Assembly (NCBI RefSeq): GCF_947498635.1
Contig: NZ_CANMKV010000012.1
Span: forward strand, 51,810-115,809
DNA length: 64,000 nucleotides
Reading direction: 5' to 3'
Origin: an uncultured Microbulbifer sp.
GTDB lineage: Bacteria; Pseudomonadota; Gammaproteobacteria; Pseudomonadales; Cellvibrionaceae
Below are positions 10,173 to 21,496 of this stretch, one piece after another (positions within the stretch are counted from its first letter, which is position 1; every line of letters starts with the position of its first letter). A program made the position numbers and the translations under genes. The notes beneath the pieces are model-generated. The model did not search any database. It was not told the DNA's origin and saw only the letters and a list, made by a program, of their open reading frames with translations.

Positions 10173-11549
10173 ATGACACAGCAAAGCCTTAACCGCGACA
10201 CCATCGCCGCCGTCGCCACCGCACCTGGGCGTGGTGGTATCGGAGTAATCCGTCTATCTGGAACCAACGCCCTGGCTATAGCCCAGCAGATCTGCGGGGA
10301 AAAGCCTCTGAAACCACGCAGCGCGCATTATCGCGACTTCACCCATGCCGACCTATTGATCGACCAGGGCCTGGCGTTGTATTTCCCCGGCCCCAATTCC
10401 TTTACCGGGGAGGATGTTGTCGAGCTCCAGGGGCACGGCGGCCCGGTGATTCTGGACCAGCTTTTAAAAGCAACCATTGCACTCGGGGCCCGCCAGGCGC
10501 GTCCCGGGGAATTTTCCGAGCGTGCCTTTCTCAACGATAAACTGGACCTGACCCAGGCCGAAGCCATCGCCGACCTGATTGATGCCGGTAGCGAGCAAGC
10601 GGCCCGCAATGCCATGCGTTCACTACAAGGCGCTTTTTCGGAAAAGATCGAAGATCTTGTGGAAAACCTCATCCACCTGCGTATCTATGTGGAGGCCGCC
10701 ATCGATTTTCCCGAAGAGGAAATCGACTTTCTCGCCGATGGAAAGGTTGCCGCCGATATCCAAACCCTACTGACGCAGATGAGTGCAGTGGAGGCCCAGG
10801 CCCGCCAAGGGGCCATTATGCGCGAGGGGATGCGCGTAGCCATAGCCGGGCGCCCCAACGCCGGAAAATCCAGCCTGCTCAATGCTCTCGCCGGCCATGA
10901 TGCAGCTATTGTCACCGATATCGCAGGTACCACCCGGGATATTCTGCGCGAACATATTCATATCGACGGAATGCCCCTGCAGTTCGCCGATACGGCCGGT
11001 TTGCGCGATGCGCCGGACAGAGTTGAGCAGATCGGCATAGAGCGCGCCTGGGAAGAGATTCACCAAGCCGATCGTGTCCTATTAATTATGGATGCGGAAC
11101 AACTGCATTCTCTCAACCCCGCCGAGGTCTGGCCGGAGTTTACCGACCAGCTGGTAAACCTCAGCAAGCTCACCCTGGTGCTCAATAAAATTGATCTGAG
11201 CGATTACAGCGCCGGCTTGCAGGCGCACACCGAGGGCGTTCCGGTAATCGCGATCAGTGCCAAGACCGGAGCTGGGCTGGAGGCACTGAAAGAACACCTG
11301 AAGCAAAGCATCGGATTTAGTGCTGCCGCTGAGGGCAATTTCAGCGCCCGCAGGCGTCATCTGGAGGCACTCGAGCGCGCTCGCGCCTTTATAGAACAAG
11401 GAGCCCAACAACTGCACGGTCATGGTGCGGGTGAGCTACTAGCCGAAGATCTGCGCCAGGCCCAGCAAGCCCTAGGGGAGATCACAGGGTCCGTAAGCGC
11501 CGATGATCTACTGGGTAAAATTTTTGGCAGCTTCTGTATCGGTAAGTAA
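10173..11549 (+). CDS. mnmE: tRNA uridine-5-carboxymethylaminomethyl(34) synthesis GTPase MnmE
   Basis: A GTPase that, with MnmG, makes the cmnm5U34 modification of tRNA. The 458-residue product has the N-terminal folate-binding domain ([14 protein letters not shown]), an embedded G domain with [22 protein letters not shown] and NKID, and the invariant C-terminal FCIGK with its catalytic-site Cys. Its partner mnmG is the next gene, after the 0.9 kb AT-rich gap. Confidence 0.98.
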   Translation: MTQQSLNRDTIAAVATAPGRGGIGVIRLSGTNALAIAQQICGEKPLKPRSAHYRDFTHADLLIDQGLALYFPGPNSFTGEDVVELQGHGGPVILDQLLKATIALGARQARPGEFSERAFLNDKLDLTQAEAIADLIDAGSEQAARNAMRSLQGAFSEKIEDLVENLIHLRIYVEAAIDFPEEEIDFLADGKVAADIQTLLTQMSAVEAQARQGAIMREGMRVAIAGRPNAGKSSLLNALAGHDAAIVTDIAGTTRDILREHIHIDGMPLQFADTAGLRDAPDRVEQIGIERAWEEIHQADRVLLIMDAEQLHSLNPAEVWPEFTDQLVNLSKLTLVLNKIDLSDYSAGLQAHTEGVPVIAISAKTGAGLEALKEHLKQSIGFSAAAEGNFSARRRHLEALERARAFIEQGAQQLHGHGAGELLAEDLRQAQQALGEITGSVSADDLLGKIFGSFCIGK

Positions 11550-11811
11550 GAACTGGGGCACTGCCAGCGCTCACAGAACTGAACGTTATACACTGTGGGG
11601 GCCTGCCCATCAGGGCCTCTGCTACCCCCTTCTCACTTCCTCGCCCTCAAAGCACAACTTCCACACGCCTTGTTCACAGGAAAGGCCCAAATCTATTCCC
11701 TACTCACAATACACGCCACTTTCATCCCCAGCTTTCACATTGAGTTCTCCACGCACATTCGACGTCTCGTAGTGCTTCAGTCAATTTATGCCACTCATTC
11801 AATGAATAAAG

Positions 11812-11929
11812 TTATACATTTCCACGGGGATTTCCCGTGGATAACGCTATTAGCATGTATCCCACTATTAACCCACACAGATTAGGCGGGTATATGCACA
11901 GGTTTATACAAAAAATTTGATTACCCACA
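11812..11929. promoter_or_regulatory. Cluster of DnaA-box-like 9-mers
   Basis: Five 9-mers on both strands, each with a single mismatch to TTATNCACA, fall within 118 bases just left of the AT-rich stretch. No perfect box is present, which lowers certainty. Confidence 0.5.
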
Positions 11930-12156
11930 GGTATCCCCCATCTAACCAGTCAAAGGACCCATATGTAGTAGTCGATAAAATCCGACTGTGGGCAAAAGAG
12001 GGGATAAGCACCCGCAAAGTAGATCAATCGTATGATGATAACTTTGCCTTACTCTCTAAGTATGCAAAGTTGTCCCAAGTTGTTACCGCCTAGTACCCCG
12101 GTTGCTCCCCCTGTCGCCAAGGGTTTATAGGCAGGGTTTTACCTGTTATAACCCTA

Positions 12157-12290
12157 TGATTTATATAGTTTTTTTTGTTTTATACCGTTTATCGCCGCGC
12201 CTAATAAAAACAATAAATACAAATAACTCTTTATAAGAAACATATTTATTCATTAATAAAGTTATTTAAGAGCGAGAAATAAAAACTGAA
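12157..12290. other. AT-rich putative duplex unwinding element
   Basis: Long A and T runs (for example tttatatagttttttttg and aataaaaacaataaatacaa) make this the most AT-rich segment of the core region. It lies beside the DnaA-box-like cluster and in front of mnmG. Confidence 0.45.
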
Positions 12291-12446
12291 ATCCTGAGTG
12301 ATACAAAAGCACAGAGCGACAAAGACATCGGTGGCGATTGAGAGTAAGGTTTGCTGAATGCCCTGAACGGTCCCATCAAAGTCAATTGCTGAGGTGGCCT
12401 ACTGTCTATAAAATGTGCGCCCCAGTTGTAACCAGTAGCAGCCACT

Positions 12447-14336
12447 ATGGATTTCCCTAAGACCTATGATGTGATCGTGATCGGCGGAGGCCACGCAGGC
12501 ACTGAAGCCGCTCTGGCAGCCGCACGAATAGGCGCCTCCACCCTGCTGCTGACGCACAATATCGAGACGCTCGGGCAGATGTCCTGCAACCCGGCCATAG
12601 GGGGTATTGGCAAAAGCCATCTGGTCAAAGAGGTCGATGCGCTGGGCGGAGCTATGGCTCAAGCGACGGACCTCGGCGGAATACAATTTCGGATACTCAA
12701 CGCCCGCAAAGGCCCCGCCGTGCGGGCCACCCGCGCTCAGGCAGACCGAGCGCTGTACCGAGCGGCAATCCGATCGATACTTGAGCGCCAGGAAAACCTG
12801 GAAATTTTTCAACAGGCCGCCGACGACCTGATTGTCGAAGGTGAGCGAGTGGTCGGCGTCGTCACCAATGCGGGGGTCCGCTTTCGCGCAAAAACCGTAG
12901 TGTTGACCGCTGGTACCTTTCTCGGTGGGCGAATTCATATCGGCCTGGATAATCACGCCGGAGGGCGTGCAGGTGACCCACCCTCCATCGCGTTGGCAGA
13001 TCGCCTGCGTGAATTACCATTCCGTGTCGATCGGCTGAAGACCGGTACACCGCCACGTATCGATGCCCGCTCAGTAGATTTCCGGGAGCTGGAGGAGCAG
13101 TGGGGGGATAGCCCGACGCCGCTTATGTCCTACCTCGGCAGCCCGGCCCAGCACCCGCGCCAGGTTTGCTGTTGGATTACCCACACCAATACCCGCACTC
13201 ATGAAATTATCCAGGGGGGGCTCGATCGCTCCCCTATGTACTCCGGGGTCATCGAAGGCATAGGTCCGCGTTACTGCCCTTCGATCGAAGACAAGGTGCA
13301 CCGCTTTGCCGATAAAGACAGCCACCAGGTGTTTATCGAGCCCGAGGGGCTGACCACCAACGAGCTCTATCCCAACGGCATTTCTACCAGTCTGCCCTTC
13401 GATGTGCAGGTGGAGTTGGTGCACTCGATCAAAGGGTTTGAAAACGCCCATATCACTCGGCCCGGCTACGCCATCGAGTATGATTTCTTTGATCCCCGCG
13501 ACCTGTTGCCTTCTCTGCAAACCAAGTTTATTCAGGGGCTCTATTTTGCCGGTCAGATCAACGGAACCACCGGCTACGAAGAGGCCGCCGCGCAGGGGCT
13601 TCTGGCTGGGGCTAATGCAGCCCTGCAGGCGCAGGAGCGCGAGGCCTGGTCACCGCGCCGCGATGAAGCCTATCTGGGCGTTCTGGTGGATGACTTGATC
13701 ACCAGTGGCACCAAAGAGCCCTATCGCATGTTTACCAGCCGCGCCGAGTACCGCTTGCTGCTGCGGGAAGACAACGCCGACCTGCGTCTCACCGAGAAGG
13801 GGCGCGAATTGGGTTTGGTGGGCGATGTGCGCTGGGCCGTATTCAGTGAAAAACGCGAAGCCATAGCCCTAGAGACCCAGCGTCTGCAGGACACTTGGGT
13901 TCACCCGAAAACACCGCAGGCCGCAGCGGTGGAAGAAAAGCTTCCACAGCCATTAGCGCGGGAGTACAGCCTGATGGACCTGCTGCGCCGCCCGGAGCTC
14001 GGCTACGGTGATGTGGCGGGTCTGAAAGGCGAGCCAGTAACCGATGTGCAGGTCGCAGAACAGGTAGAAATATCGGCAAAATACGCCGGTTATATCGATC
14101 GCCAGCGCGAGGAAATCGAGCGCCTGCAGGCCTACGAGGACACCCCGATTCCGGCGGATTTCGATTACAGCGATATTTCCGGTCTCTCCAATGAGGTGAA
14201 ACAGAAACTCGGCGAGACGCGTCCGGACACACTGGCGCGGGCCTCCAGAATACCTGGGGTCACGCCCGCCTCGATTTCACTGCTGTTGATCCAGCTAAAA
14301 AAGCGCGGCCTGCTCAAGCGCAAAAAAGCCGTATAA
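12447..14336 (+). CDS. mnmG: tRNA uridine-5-carboxymethylaminomethyl(34) synthesis enzyme MnmG (GidA)
   Basis: An FAD-dependent enzyme that forms a heterotetramer with MnmE to modify U34 of certain tRNAs. The 629-residue product opens with the Rossmann motif [20 protein letters not shown], followed by [21 protein letters not shown], and has the later FAD/tRNA-binding segments [17 protein letters not shown] and [17 protein letters not shown]. The first gene of the mnmG-rsmG-parA-parB series. Confidence 0.98.
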   Translation: MDFPKTYDVIVIGGGHAGTEAALAAARIGASTLLLTHNIETLGQMSCNPAIGGIGKSHLVKEVDALGGAMAQATDLGGIQFRILNARKGPAVRATRAQADRALYRAAIRSILERQENLEIFQQAADDLIVEGERVVGVVTNAGVRFRAKTVVLTAGTFLGGRIHIGLDNHAGGRAGDPPSIALADRLRELPFRVDRLKTGTPPRIDARSVDFRELEEQWGDSPTPLMSYLGSPAQHPRQVCCWITHTNTRTHEIIQGGLDRSPMYSGVIEGIGPRYCPSIEDKVHRFADKDSHQVFIEPEGLTTNELYPNGISTSLPFDVQVELVHSIKGFENAHITRPGYAIEYDFFDPRDLLPSLQTKFIQGLYFAGQINGTTGYEEAAAQGLLAGANAALQAQEREAWSPRRDEAYLGVLVDDLITSGTKEPYRMFTSRAEYRLLLREDNADLRLTEKGRELGLVGDVRWAVFSEKREAIALETQRLQDTWVHPKTPQAAAVEEKLPQPLAREYSLMDLLRRPELGYGDVAGLKGEPVTDVQVAEQVEISAKYAGYIDRQREEIERLQAYEDTPIPADFDYSDISGLSNEVKQKLGETRPDTLARASRIPGVTPASISLLLIQLKKRGLLKRKKAV

Positions 14337-14424
14337 ATTAGTTTTCCACAGGGTGGCCCGCGAGACCCTGCGGGGGGATTTGAACTTCGCGGGATTACCG
14401 GGGGATAGACCCATTTCGCACTCA

Positions 14425-15054
14425 ATGGAACAGTTTCGTCCGCGCCTGTCGGAGGCGGCGGCACAGATGTCGGTGGGGCTCAGTGAGCAACAGCAGAGCC
14501 AACTGCTGGAGTATTTGGCCCTGTTTGATCGCTGGAATAGCGCTTACAACCTCTCGGCGATCCGCGATCCAGAGCAGATGTTGGAGCGCCACCTTATCGA
14601 CAGTCTCAGTGTGGTCAATTTCTGTGGTGAGGGACCGCTGATCGATGTCGGTAGCGGTGGCGGATTGCCGGGAATTCCACTGGCTATCATGCACCCACAG
14701 CGCCCAATCACCCTGCTTGACAGCAACGGAAAGAAAACCCGCTTCCTGTTCCAGGTGGCCAGTACCCTGCCCCTACCCAATGTGACGGTTGTGAATGAGC
14801 GCGTTGAATCCTTTATTCCGGAGCAGCCCTTCGCCGGTGTTGTATCCAGGGCCTTTGCCTCTATCGACGATATGGTCGCCGGCAGTGAACACATGTTGGC
14901 ACCCGGTGGCCGCTTTTACGCCATGAAGGGCAAGCTGCCGGAGGATGAGTTGAGCGCTCTGCCAAAAGGCATTAAGGTCGAACAGGTGCACCGACTGACG
15001 GTGCCTGGCTGCGATGCGGAACGCCACCTGATACAGCTTTGCCGTGCGCAATAA
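14425..15054 (+). CDS. rsmG: 16S rRNA (guanine(527)-N(7))-methyltransferase RsmG
   Basis: A SAM-dependent methyltransferase acting on 16S rRNA G527. From the ATG at 14425 the product has 209 residues, close to the E. coli length. It shows LFDRWNSAYNLSAIRDPEQM, HLIDSLSV, then the SAM motif LIDVGSGGGLPGIPLAI and VVSRAFASIDDM. The frame is open upstream to a GTG at 14353, adding 24 residues unlike the family; neither start has an ideal ribosome binding site. It lies between mnmG and parA as in many gammaproteobacteria. Confidence 0.95.
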   Translation: MEQFRPRLSEAAAQMSVGLSEQQQSQLLEYLALFDRWNSAYNLSAIRDPEQMLERHLIDSLSVVNFCGEGPLIDVGSGGGLPGIPLAIMHPQRPITLLDSNGKKTRFLFQVASTLPLPNVTVVNERVESFIPEQPFAGVVSRAFASIDDMVAGSEHMLAPGGRFYAMKGKLPEDELSALPKGIKVEQVHRLTVPGCDAERHLIQLCRAQ

Positions 15055-15178
15055 ACGCGTATCCGGTTAAGCTCGCACCGACCCAAAGCACTTTCCCATG
15101 GGAAACCTAAAAGCCACTGGTACCAATGGGTACAGGCATCGGGATAGACCTTCCCGAAAACTACAAAGGACCAGAATC

Positions 15179-15988
15179 TTGAGCAAGATATTTGCTGTGG
15201 CCAACCAGAAAGGTGGTGTGGGCAAGACCACCACCTGCGTCAACCTGGCCGCATCCCTGGTGGCCAACAAGCGGCGCGTATTGCTGATCGACCTGGATCC
15301 CCAGGGCAATGCCACCATGGGCAGTGGTGTGGATAAAAGCGACCTGCAGGCGTCCGGTTACGATGTGCTCGCCGCCGAGCTTCCGCTTGATCAGGCAATT
15401 GTACCCACGGAAAGTGGTTTCGACCTGGTCCCGGGCAATGGCGACCTGTCCGCCGCTGAAGTGGAGCTTCTCAGCCTGGAGGGGCGTGAATCCCGATTGC
15501 GCAATACGCTCGCGGCAGTATCCAGTCGCTACGACTACGTAATTATCGACTGTCCGCCATCGTTGAATATGCTCACGGTGAATGCCCTCTGCGCGGCCCA
15601 CGGTGTGTTGATTCCCATGCAGTGCGAGTACTACGCACTGGAGGGCCTATCGGCGCTGGTGGATACTATCACTCAGATTCAGCAAGCGGCCAACCCGGAT
15701 CTCAAGATCGAGGGCATACTGCGCACCATGTACGACCCGCGCAACAGTCTCACCAGTGAAGTGTCCGCTCAGCTGCAGGAGTATTTTGGCGAGCGCCTCT
15801 ACCGCACCTGTATTCCTCGCAATGTGCGCCTGGCGGAAGCCCCCAGCTTTGGCAAGCCGGCGCTGGAGTACGACCGCCACTCTAAAGGTGCCATCGCCTA
15901 CCTGGCCCTGGCCTGCGAAATCAATCGCCGCCATCCCGCCAGCCAATCTTCCAATAAGAAAAACCGCCCTGTGGCGGAAGCGGTATAA
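15179..15988 (+). CDS. parA: Chromosome partitioning ATPase ParA (Soj)
   Basis: A Walker-type ATPase that drives ParB-parS complexes apart. The N-terminus SKIFAVANQKGGVGKTTTC contains the deviant Walker A motif, followed by LLIDLDPQGNATMG and the Walker B-like YVIIDCPPSLNMLT. I chose the TTG at 15179 because a Shine-Dalgarno AAAGGA lies a few bases upstream and the product (269 residues) then matches the family. The frame continues to 15098 without family similarity. It is followed by parB after 11 bases, and two parS sites lie in recF. Confidence 0.96.
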   Translation: MSKIFAVANQKGGVGKTTTCVNLAASLVANKRRVLLIDLDPQGNATMGSGVDKSDLQASGYDVLAAELPLDQAIVPTESGFDLVPGNGDLSAAEVELLSLEGRESRLRNTLAAVSSRYDYVIIDCPPSLNMLTVNALCAAHGVLIPMQCEYYALEGLSALVDTITQIQQAANPDLKIEGILRTMYDPRNSLTSEVSAQLQEYFGERLYRTCIPRNVRLAEAPSFGKPALEYDRHSKGAIAYLALACEINRRHPASQSSNKKNRPVAEAV

Positions 15989-15999
15989 GGGGAATTTTT

Positions 16000-16899
16000 A
16001 TGGCCGCCAAACGCAAAGGACTGGGTCGGGGTTTGTCCCACCTGATCAGTAAGAGCGCCGGTTCCACTGTCACCTCAGCCAGTGGTGACACAGTCAGCGA
16101 AGCCGTTGTCGACGGTGAGTTGAAAGAGCTTCCGATCGAATTTTTGCAACGTGGGCGCTACCAGCCGCGCCGCGATTTTCCGCAGGAATCTCTTCAGGAG
16201 TTGGCCGATTCCATTCGTGCCCAAGGCATTATGCAGCCTCTTGTGGTGCGTGAAATTGGTGAACAGAGCTACGAGATTATCGCCGGTGAGCGCCGCTGGC
16301 GCGCCGCTCAGCTCGCCGGGCTGGACAAAGTGCCCACCCTGCTGCGCGATGTGACCGACGAAGCCGCTATCGCCATGGCGCTCATTGAAAATATTCAGCG
16401 CGAGGACCTGAATCCGATCGAAGAGGCCGTGGCACTGAAGCGCCTGCAGGATGAATTCAAACTAACCCAGCAGGAGGTTGCCGATGCGGTGGGTAAGTCG
16501 CGCACCGCGGTGACCAACTTGTTGCGCCTACTGGGACTCAGTGAGGAGGTGCGCACCTTTCTCGAGCGCGGTGATCTGGAGCTGGGGCACGCCAAGGCTC
16601 TGCTCGGCTTATCTGGAGCCACTCAGCGCTCGGCCGCGCGCCAGGTTGTCGAGCGCAGTCTCACTGTGCGCCAGACTGAGGCGCTGGTACGTCGCTTGCA
16701 GCAGCCGGCGGCACCTGCGCCGGAGAAGCCCAAGCCGGACCCCAACATTCGCCGTCTGAGCGAGCGCCTTGCGGAGAAAGTCGGGGTGCCTGTGTCGATC
16801 GATCACAATGACAAAGGCAGTGGCCGCCTAGTACTCAAGTACACCTCCCTGGAGGAGTTGGACGGAATCCTCGCCCATCTGGGCTACGCCGAAGATTGA
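16000..16899 (+). CDS. parB: Chromosome partitioning protein ParB (Spo0J)
   Basis: A CTP-dependent DNA clamp that loads at parS. The 299-residue product has a basic N-terminus (MAAKRKGLGRGLSHLI) for ParA interaction, the ParB/Srx domain with RYQPRRDFPQESLQELADSI and the CTP-binding GERRWRAAQLAGL, a helix-turn-helix (LTQQEVADAVGKSRTAVTN), and a C-terminal dimerisation region ending LDGILAHLGYAED. Likely co-transcribed with parA. Confidence 0.97.
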   Translation: MAAKRKGLGRGLSHLISKSAGSTVTSASGDTVSEAVVDGELKELPIEFLQRGRYQPRRDFPQESLQELADSIRAQGIMQPLVVREIGEQSYEIIAGERRWRAAQLAGLDKVPTLLRDVTDEAAIAMALIENIQREDLNPIEEAVALKRLQDEFKLTQQEVADAVGKSRTAVTNLLRLLGLSEEVRTFLERGDLELGHAKALLGLSGATQRSAARQVVERSLTVRQTEALVRRLQQPAAPAPEKPKPDPNIRRLSERLAEKVGVPVSIDHNDKGSGRLVLKYTSLEELDGILAHLGYAED

Positions 16900-17101
16900 G
16901 ACAGTTGTACAGTGCGCGTCCAGGTGGCGCGCTCAATAACTGTTGGCAAATACTCACTGCGCAGAGTAATTCCGTGCAAAACCTCCAGAAAATCAAATAA
17001 GTTGACGACATTTGCCGGTTGAATCGGCGATGCTGTTGCTCCATAATTCGCACGCCCAAATTTTGGGCGGACAGCGCACAAAAAGTCGGCTTATCCCGTC
17101 T

Positions 17102-17464
17102 ATGAAAAAACCTCCGGTATTGATAATTGCCGCGGTACAGCTCCTGCTGGTATCGCTGGTCGGTGCGGTAATGCACCTGAGTGGCAAACCGGTGACTGCG
17201 CTCTCCGTTTTGATCGGCGGCGCCTTGAACGCGCTGCCCAGTGCATATTTTGGCAGGCGCGCCTTCCGCGATAGCGGTGCGCGCGCGGCCCATCGCGTGG
17301 TAGGCAATTTCTATCGCGCGGAAACCGGCAAATTTATATTGACCATAGCGGGCTTTGCGGGGGTGTTTGCCTCCGTCAAGCCGCTAAACGCGGCGGCGCT
17401 TTTTATCAGCTACGGCCTCTGTGTAATCGTGCAGTGGATTTTGGTGGCGCGTATGGTCCGCTAG
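17102..17464 (+). CDS. atpI: ATP synthase subunit I (AtpI)
   Basis: A small membrane protein encoded at the head of the atp operon, thought to assist c-ring assembly. The 120-residue product has hydrophobic helices LIIAAVQLLLVSLVGAVM, the loop ALNALPSAYFGRRAF, and two C-terminal helices. The ATG at 17102 gives the normal length; the longer frame to 17012 is unlike the family. A short palindrome (cgcccaaattttgggcg, 17052-17068) lies upstream and may be part of the leader. Confidence 0.88.
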   Translation: MKKPPVLIIAAVQLLLVSLVGAVMHLSGKPVTALSVLIGGALNALPSAYFGRRAFRDSGARAAHRVVGNFYRAETGKFILTIAGFAGVFASVKPLNAAALFISYGLCVIVQWILVARMVR

Positions 17465-17507
17465 CCGGTGCAGAAGAAAAAAGAATTCTTACTTTTACGA
17501 TTGTTGA

Positions 17508-18440
<933 letters not shown>

Positions 18441-18455
18441 GTTTTTAACAGTTAA

Positions 18456-18752
<297 letters not shown>

Positions 18753-18804
18753 TTACGCCGTTCCAATTGCCCTTAACCCTATTTAAAGAGCAAGAGGTGT
18801 CGGT

Positions 18805-19275
18805 GTGAATATCAACCTGACTCTAATCGGCCAGTCGATTACTTTTCTGTTTTTCGTCTGGTTTTGCTGGAAGTTTGTATGGCCGCCGCTTTTGGGCGTG
18901 ATGAAAGAGCGTGAGCAGAAGATCGCTGACGGTCTAGCTGACGCCGAGCACGCGCAGAAAGATCTGGAATTGGCCAAGCGCAAGGCTGCTGAGCAGTTGA
19001 AAGCGGCCAAAGATCAGGCGGGCGAGATTATCGATGGTGCCAACAAGCGCGCCAATCAGATTCTCGACGAAGCCAAGCAGGCGGCACAGTCTGAGGGCGA
19101 TCGCCTGAAGGCTGCGGCTAAAGCTGAGATCGACCAAGAAGTGAATCGCGCTAAAGAGCAGCTGCGCAGCCGTGTGGCAGACCTGTCTGTTCTGGGTGCG
19201 GAGAAGATTCTCGCGGTCAATATCGACGCCAAGGCGCATGACGACCTGATCGATAAACTGGCAGCCGAGCTGTAA
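18805..19275 (+). CDS. atpF: F1Fo ATP synthase subunit b
   Basis: The peripheral stalk subunit. It starts at a GTG and gives 156 residues: an N-terminal membrane helix ([19 protein letters not shown]) and a long charged coiled coil rich in Ala, Lys and Glu. It sits between atpE and atpH. Confidence 0.97.
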   Translation: MNINLTLIGQSITFLFFVWFCWKFVWPPLLGVMKEREQKIADGLADAEHAQKDLELAKRKAAEQLKAAKDQAGEIIDGANKRANQILDEAKQAAQSEGDRLKAAAKAEIDQEVNRAKEQLRSRVADLSVLGAEKILAVNIDAKAHDDLIDKLAAEL

Positions 19276-19288
19276 GCGAGGAATCCCC

Positions 19289-19825
19289 ATGGCGGAACTC
19301 AGCACACTGGCCCGGCCCTACGCGAAAGCTGCATTCAGCTATGCGCAGCAAGCCTCCAATCTCAAAGGTTGGAGCGTTGCGCTGGAAACTGCGGCGGCGG
19401 TCAGCCAGAACGAAAAAGTGCGTGAGCTGCTGGATAACCCACAGCTCACCAGTGAAGAGCGCGCAGATAAATTCCTGTCGATCTGTTCAGACGAGCTCGG
19501 CGAGTACGGAAAAAACTTCATCCGGTTGCTGGCGGAAAACCACCGTCTGCAGCTGCTGCCGGAAATTTCCGAGCTGTTCGAAGCGCTGAAAGCGCAGGCG
19601 GAAGCCACTCTCGAAGTGGAAGTCGTTTCTGCGCAAGCACTGAGCGATGCGCAGGCACAAGCGCTGAGCGTAAAACTCAGCAAGAAGTTTGAACGCGAAA
19701 TACATCTGCACAGCTCGGTGGACGAGAGCCTGCTGGGCGGCGCGATCATCCGTGCCGGTGATACAGTCATCGACGGTACCGTACGCGGCCGTCTGGCCAA
19801 GCTCGCCGAGGCGATGAACTCCTAA
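19289..19825 (+). CDS. atpH: F1Fo ATP synthase subunit delta
   Basis: Links the F1 head to the peripheral stalk. The 178-residue product starts [19 protein letters not shown] and has the C-terminal [20 protein letters not shown], both diagnostic. GAGGAA upstream forms the ribosome binding site. Confidence 0.97.
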   Translation: MAELSTLARPYAKAAFSYAQQASNLKGWSVALETAAAVSQNEKVRELLDNPQLTSEERADKFLSICSDELGEYGKNFIRLLAENHRLQLLPEISELFEALKAQAEATLEVEVVSAQALSDAQAQALSVKLSKKFEREIHLHSSVDESLLGGAIIRAGDTVIDGTVRGRLAKLAEAMNS

Positions 19826-19875
19826 ATTACTCTCTCCCGTCGGCAGCTGTCGGCGGGGGACTTGAGGAACAGAGC

Positions 19876-21420
19876 ATGCAGCAACTGAATCCCTCTGAGA
19901 TCAGTGAAATCATCAAGAGCCGCATCGAAAATCTCGATGTGAGCACTGAAGCCCAAAATGAGGGCACCATTGTTTCCGTTTCCGACGGTATCATCCGCAT
20001 CCACGGCCTGGCCGATGTGATGTACGGCGAGATGATCGAGTTCGAAGGCGGCGTTTACGGTATGGCGCTGAACCTGGAGCGCGACTCCGTTGGTGCTGTA
20101 ATCCTGGGTGACTACAAATCTCTGGCCGAAGGCCAGAAATGTCGTTGCACCGGCCGTATTTTGGAGACCCCGGTTGGCCCGGAACTGCTCGGCCGCGTTG
20201 TAGACGCGCTGGGCAATCCGATCGACGGCAAGGGTCCGCTGAACAACAAACTGACCGACGCGGTTGAAAAGGTAGCGCCTGGCGTTATCGCCCGTCAGTC
20301 TGTTGACCAGCCTGTACAAACCGGTTTGAAAGCGGTTGATACCATGATCCCGATCGGTCGTGGCCAGCGTGAGCTGATCATCGGTGACCGTCAGATCGGT
20401 AAGACTGCGGTGGCGATCGACGCCATCATCAACCAGAAAGGCACCGGCGTTAAGTGTGTCTACGTTGCTGTGGGACAGAAGCAGTCCTCTATTGCCAACG
20501 TAGTGCGCAAGCTCGAAGAGCACGGTGCGATGGATCACACCATCGTGGTTGCCGCTGGCGCCGCCGATCCGGCTGCGATGCAGTTTTTGGCTCCCTACGT
20601 TGGCTGTACCATGGGTGAGTACTTCCGCGACCGCGGTGAAGACGCCCTGATCGTATACGATGACCTGACCAAGCAGGCTTGGGCCTACCGTCAGATCTCC
20701 CTGCTGCTGAAGCGTCCGCCTGGACGTGAAGCTTACCCCGGTGACGTTTTCTACTTGCACTCCCGTCTGCTGGAGCGCGCCGCGCGTGTCAACGCCGACT
20801 ACGTAGAGAAGTTCACCAATGGTGAAGTCAAAGGCAAGACCGGCTCTCTGACCGCCCTGCCGATCATCGAAACCCAGGCCGGTGACGTTTCCGCGTTCGT
20901 ACCGACCAACGTGATTTCCATTACCGATGGCCAGATCTTCCTTGAGACCGATCTGTTCAACTCCGGTATCCGCCCTGCGATCAACCCGGGGATCTCTGTA
21001 TCCCGTGTAGGTGGTGCAGCGCAGACCAAGGTGATCAAAAAGCTGTCCGGTGGTATCCGTACCGCTCTGGCCCAGTACCGCGAATTGGCGGCATTCTCCC
21101 AGTTTGCCTCCGACCTGGACGAAGCCACTAAGGCCCAGCTGGATCACGGTGAGCGCGTAACCGAGCTGATGAAGCAGAAGCAGTATTCCCCGCTGTCTAT
21201 CGCGGATATGGCTGTTTCCGTTTACGCCGCCGACAAGGGTTACCTGAAAGAAGTAGAAGTTGCCAAGGTGCTGGATTTCGAAGCCGCCCTGCTCGCGTTT
21301 ATGAACAGCGAACATGCAGAGCTGATGGAGAAAGTGAACGCCACTGGTAACTACAACGATGAAATCGATGCAGCTTTCAAGGCCGCTATCGAGAAATTCG
21401 TCGCTACTAGCAGCTGGTAA
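19876..21420 (+). CDS. atpA: F1Fo ATP synthase subunit alpha
   Basis: The non-catalytic nucleotide-binding F1 subunit. The 514-residue product carries the P-loop [15 protein letters not shown] near residue 170 and the ATP synthase signature region [17 protein letters not shown]. The N-terminal helix ([20 protein letters not shown]) binds delta. A strong hairpin lies between this gene and atpG. Confidence 0.99.
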   Translation: MQQLNPSEISEIIKSRIENLDVSTEAQNEGTIVSVSDGIIRIHGLADVMYGEMIEFEGGVYGMALNLERDSVGAVILGDYKSLAEGQKCRCTGRILETPVGPELLGRVVDALGNPIDGKGPLNNKLTDAVEKVAPGVIARQSVDQPVQTGLKAVDTMIPIGRGQRELIIGDRQIGKTAVAIDAIINQKGTGVKCVYVAVGQKQSSIANVVRKLEEHGAMDHTIVVAAGAADPAAMQFLAPYVGCTMGEYFRDRGEDALIVYDDLTKQAWAYRQISLLLKRPPGREAYPGDVFYLHSRLLERAARVNADYVEKFTNGEVKGKTGSLTALPIIETQAGDVSAFVPTNVISITDGQIFLETDLFNSGIRPAINPGISVSRVGGAAQTKVIKKLSGGIRTALAQYRELAAFSQFASDLDEATKAQLDHGERVTELMKQKQYSPLSIADMAVSVYAADKGYLKEVEVAKVLDFEAALLAFMNSEHAELMEKVNATGNYNDEIDAAFKAAIEKFVATSSW

Positions 21421-21437
21421 GAACTCCCTGGAGAGCG

Positions 21438-21463
21438 CGAAAGAGCGGCTTGCCGCTCTTTCG
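21438..21463 (+). other. Strong hairpin between atpA and atpG
   Basis: A perfect 12-bp inverted repeat, cgaaagagcggc / gccgctctttcg with TT between, stands in the middle of the atp operon. It resembles an intrinsic terminator stem but is followed only by GGAATC, not a T-run. It may be a processing or stabilising site or a partial attenuator. Confidence 0.65.
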
Positions 21464-21496
21464 GAATCTAACTTCCAGCGAACAAGGTAAATCACT

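Larger units (their letters stand above)
11550..12446. other. mnmE-mnmG intergenic region, candidate oriC
   Basis: An 897-base region without a plausible gene. Within 11812-11929 there are several DnaA-box-like 9-mers, each one mismatch from TTATNCACA: TTATACATT (11812), TTATCCACG on the minus strand (11836-11844), ATATGCACA (11892), TTATACAAA (11904) and TTACCCACA (11921). TTATACACT lies at 11587. An imperfect inverted repeat (12120-12155) precedes a very AT-rich stretch (12157-12290) suited to duplex unwinding. Position upstream of mnmG matches the E. coli oriC. Only one GATC is apparent (12022-12025), so Dam/SeqA-type control is unlikely. Confidence 0.55.
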
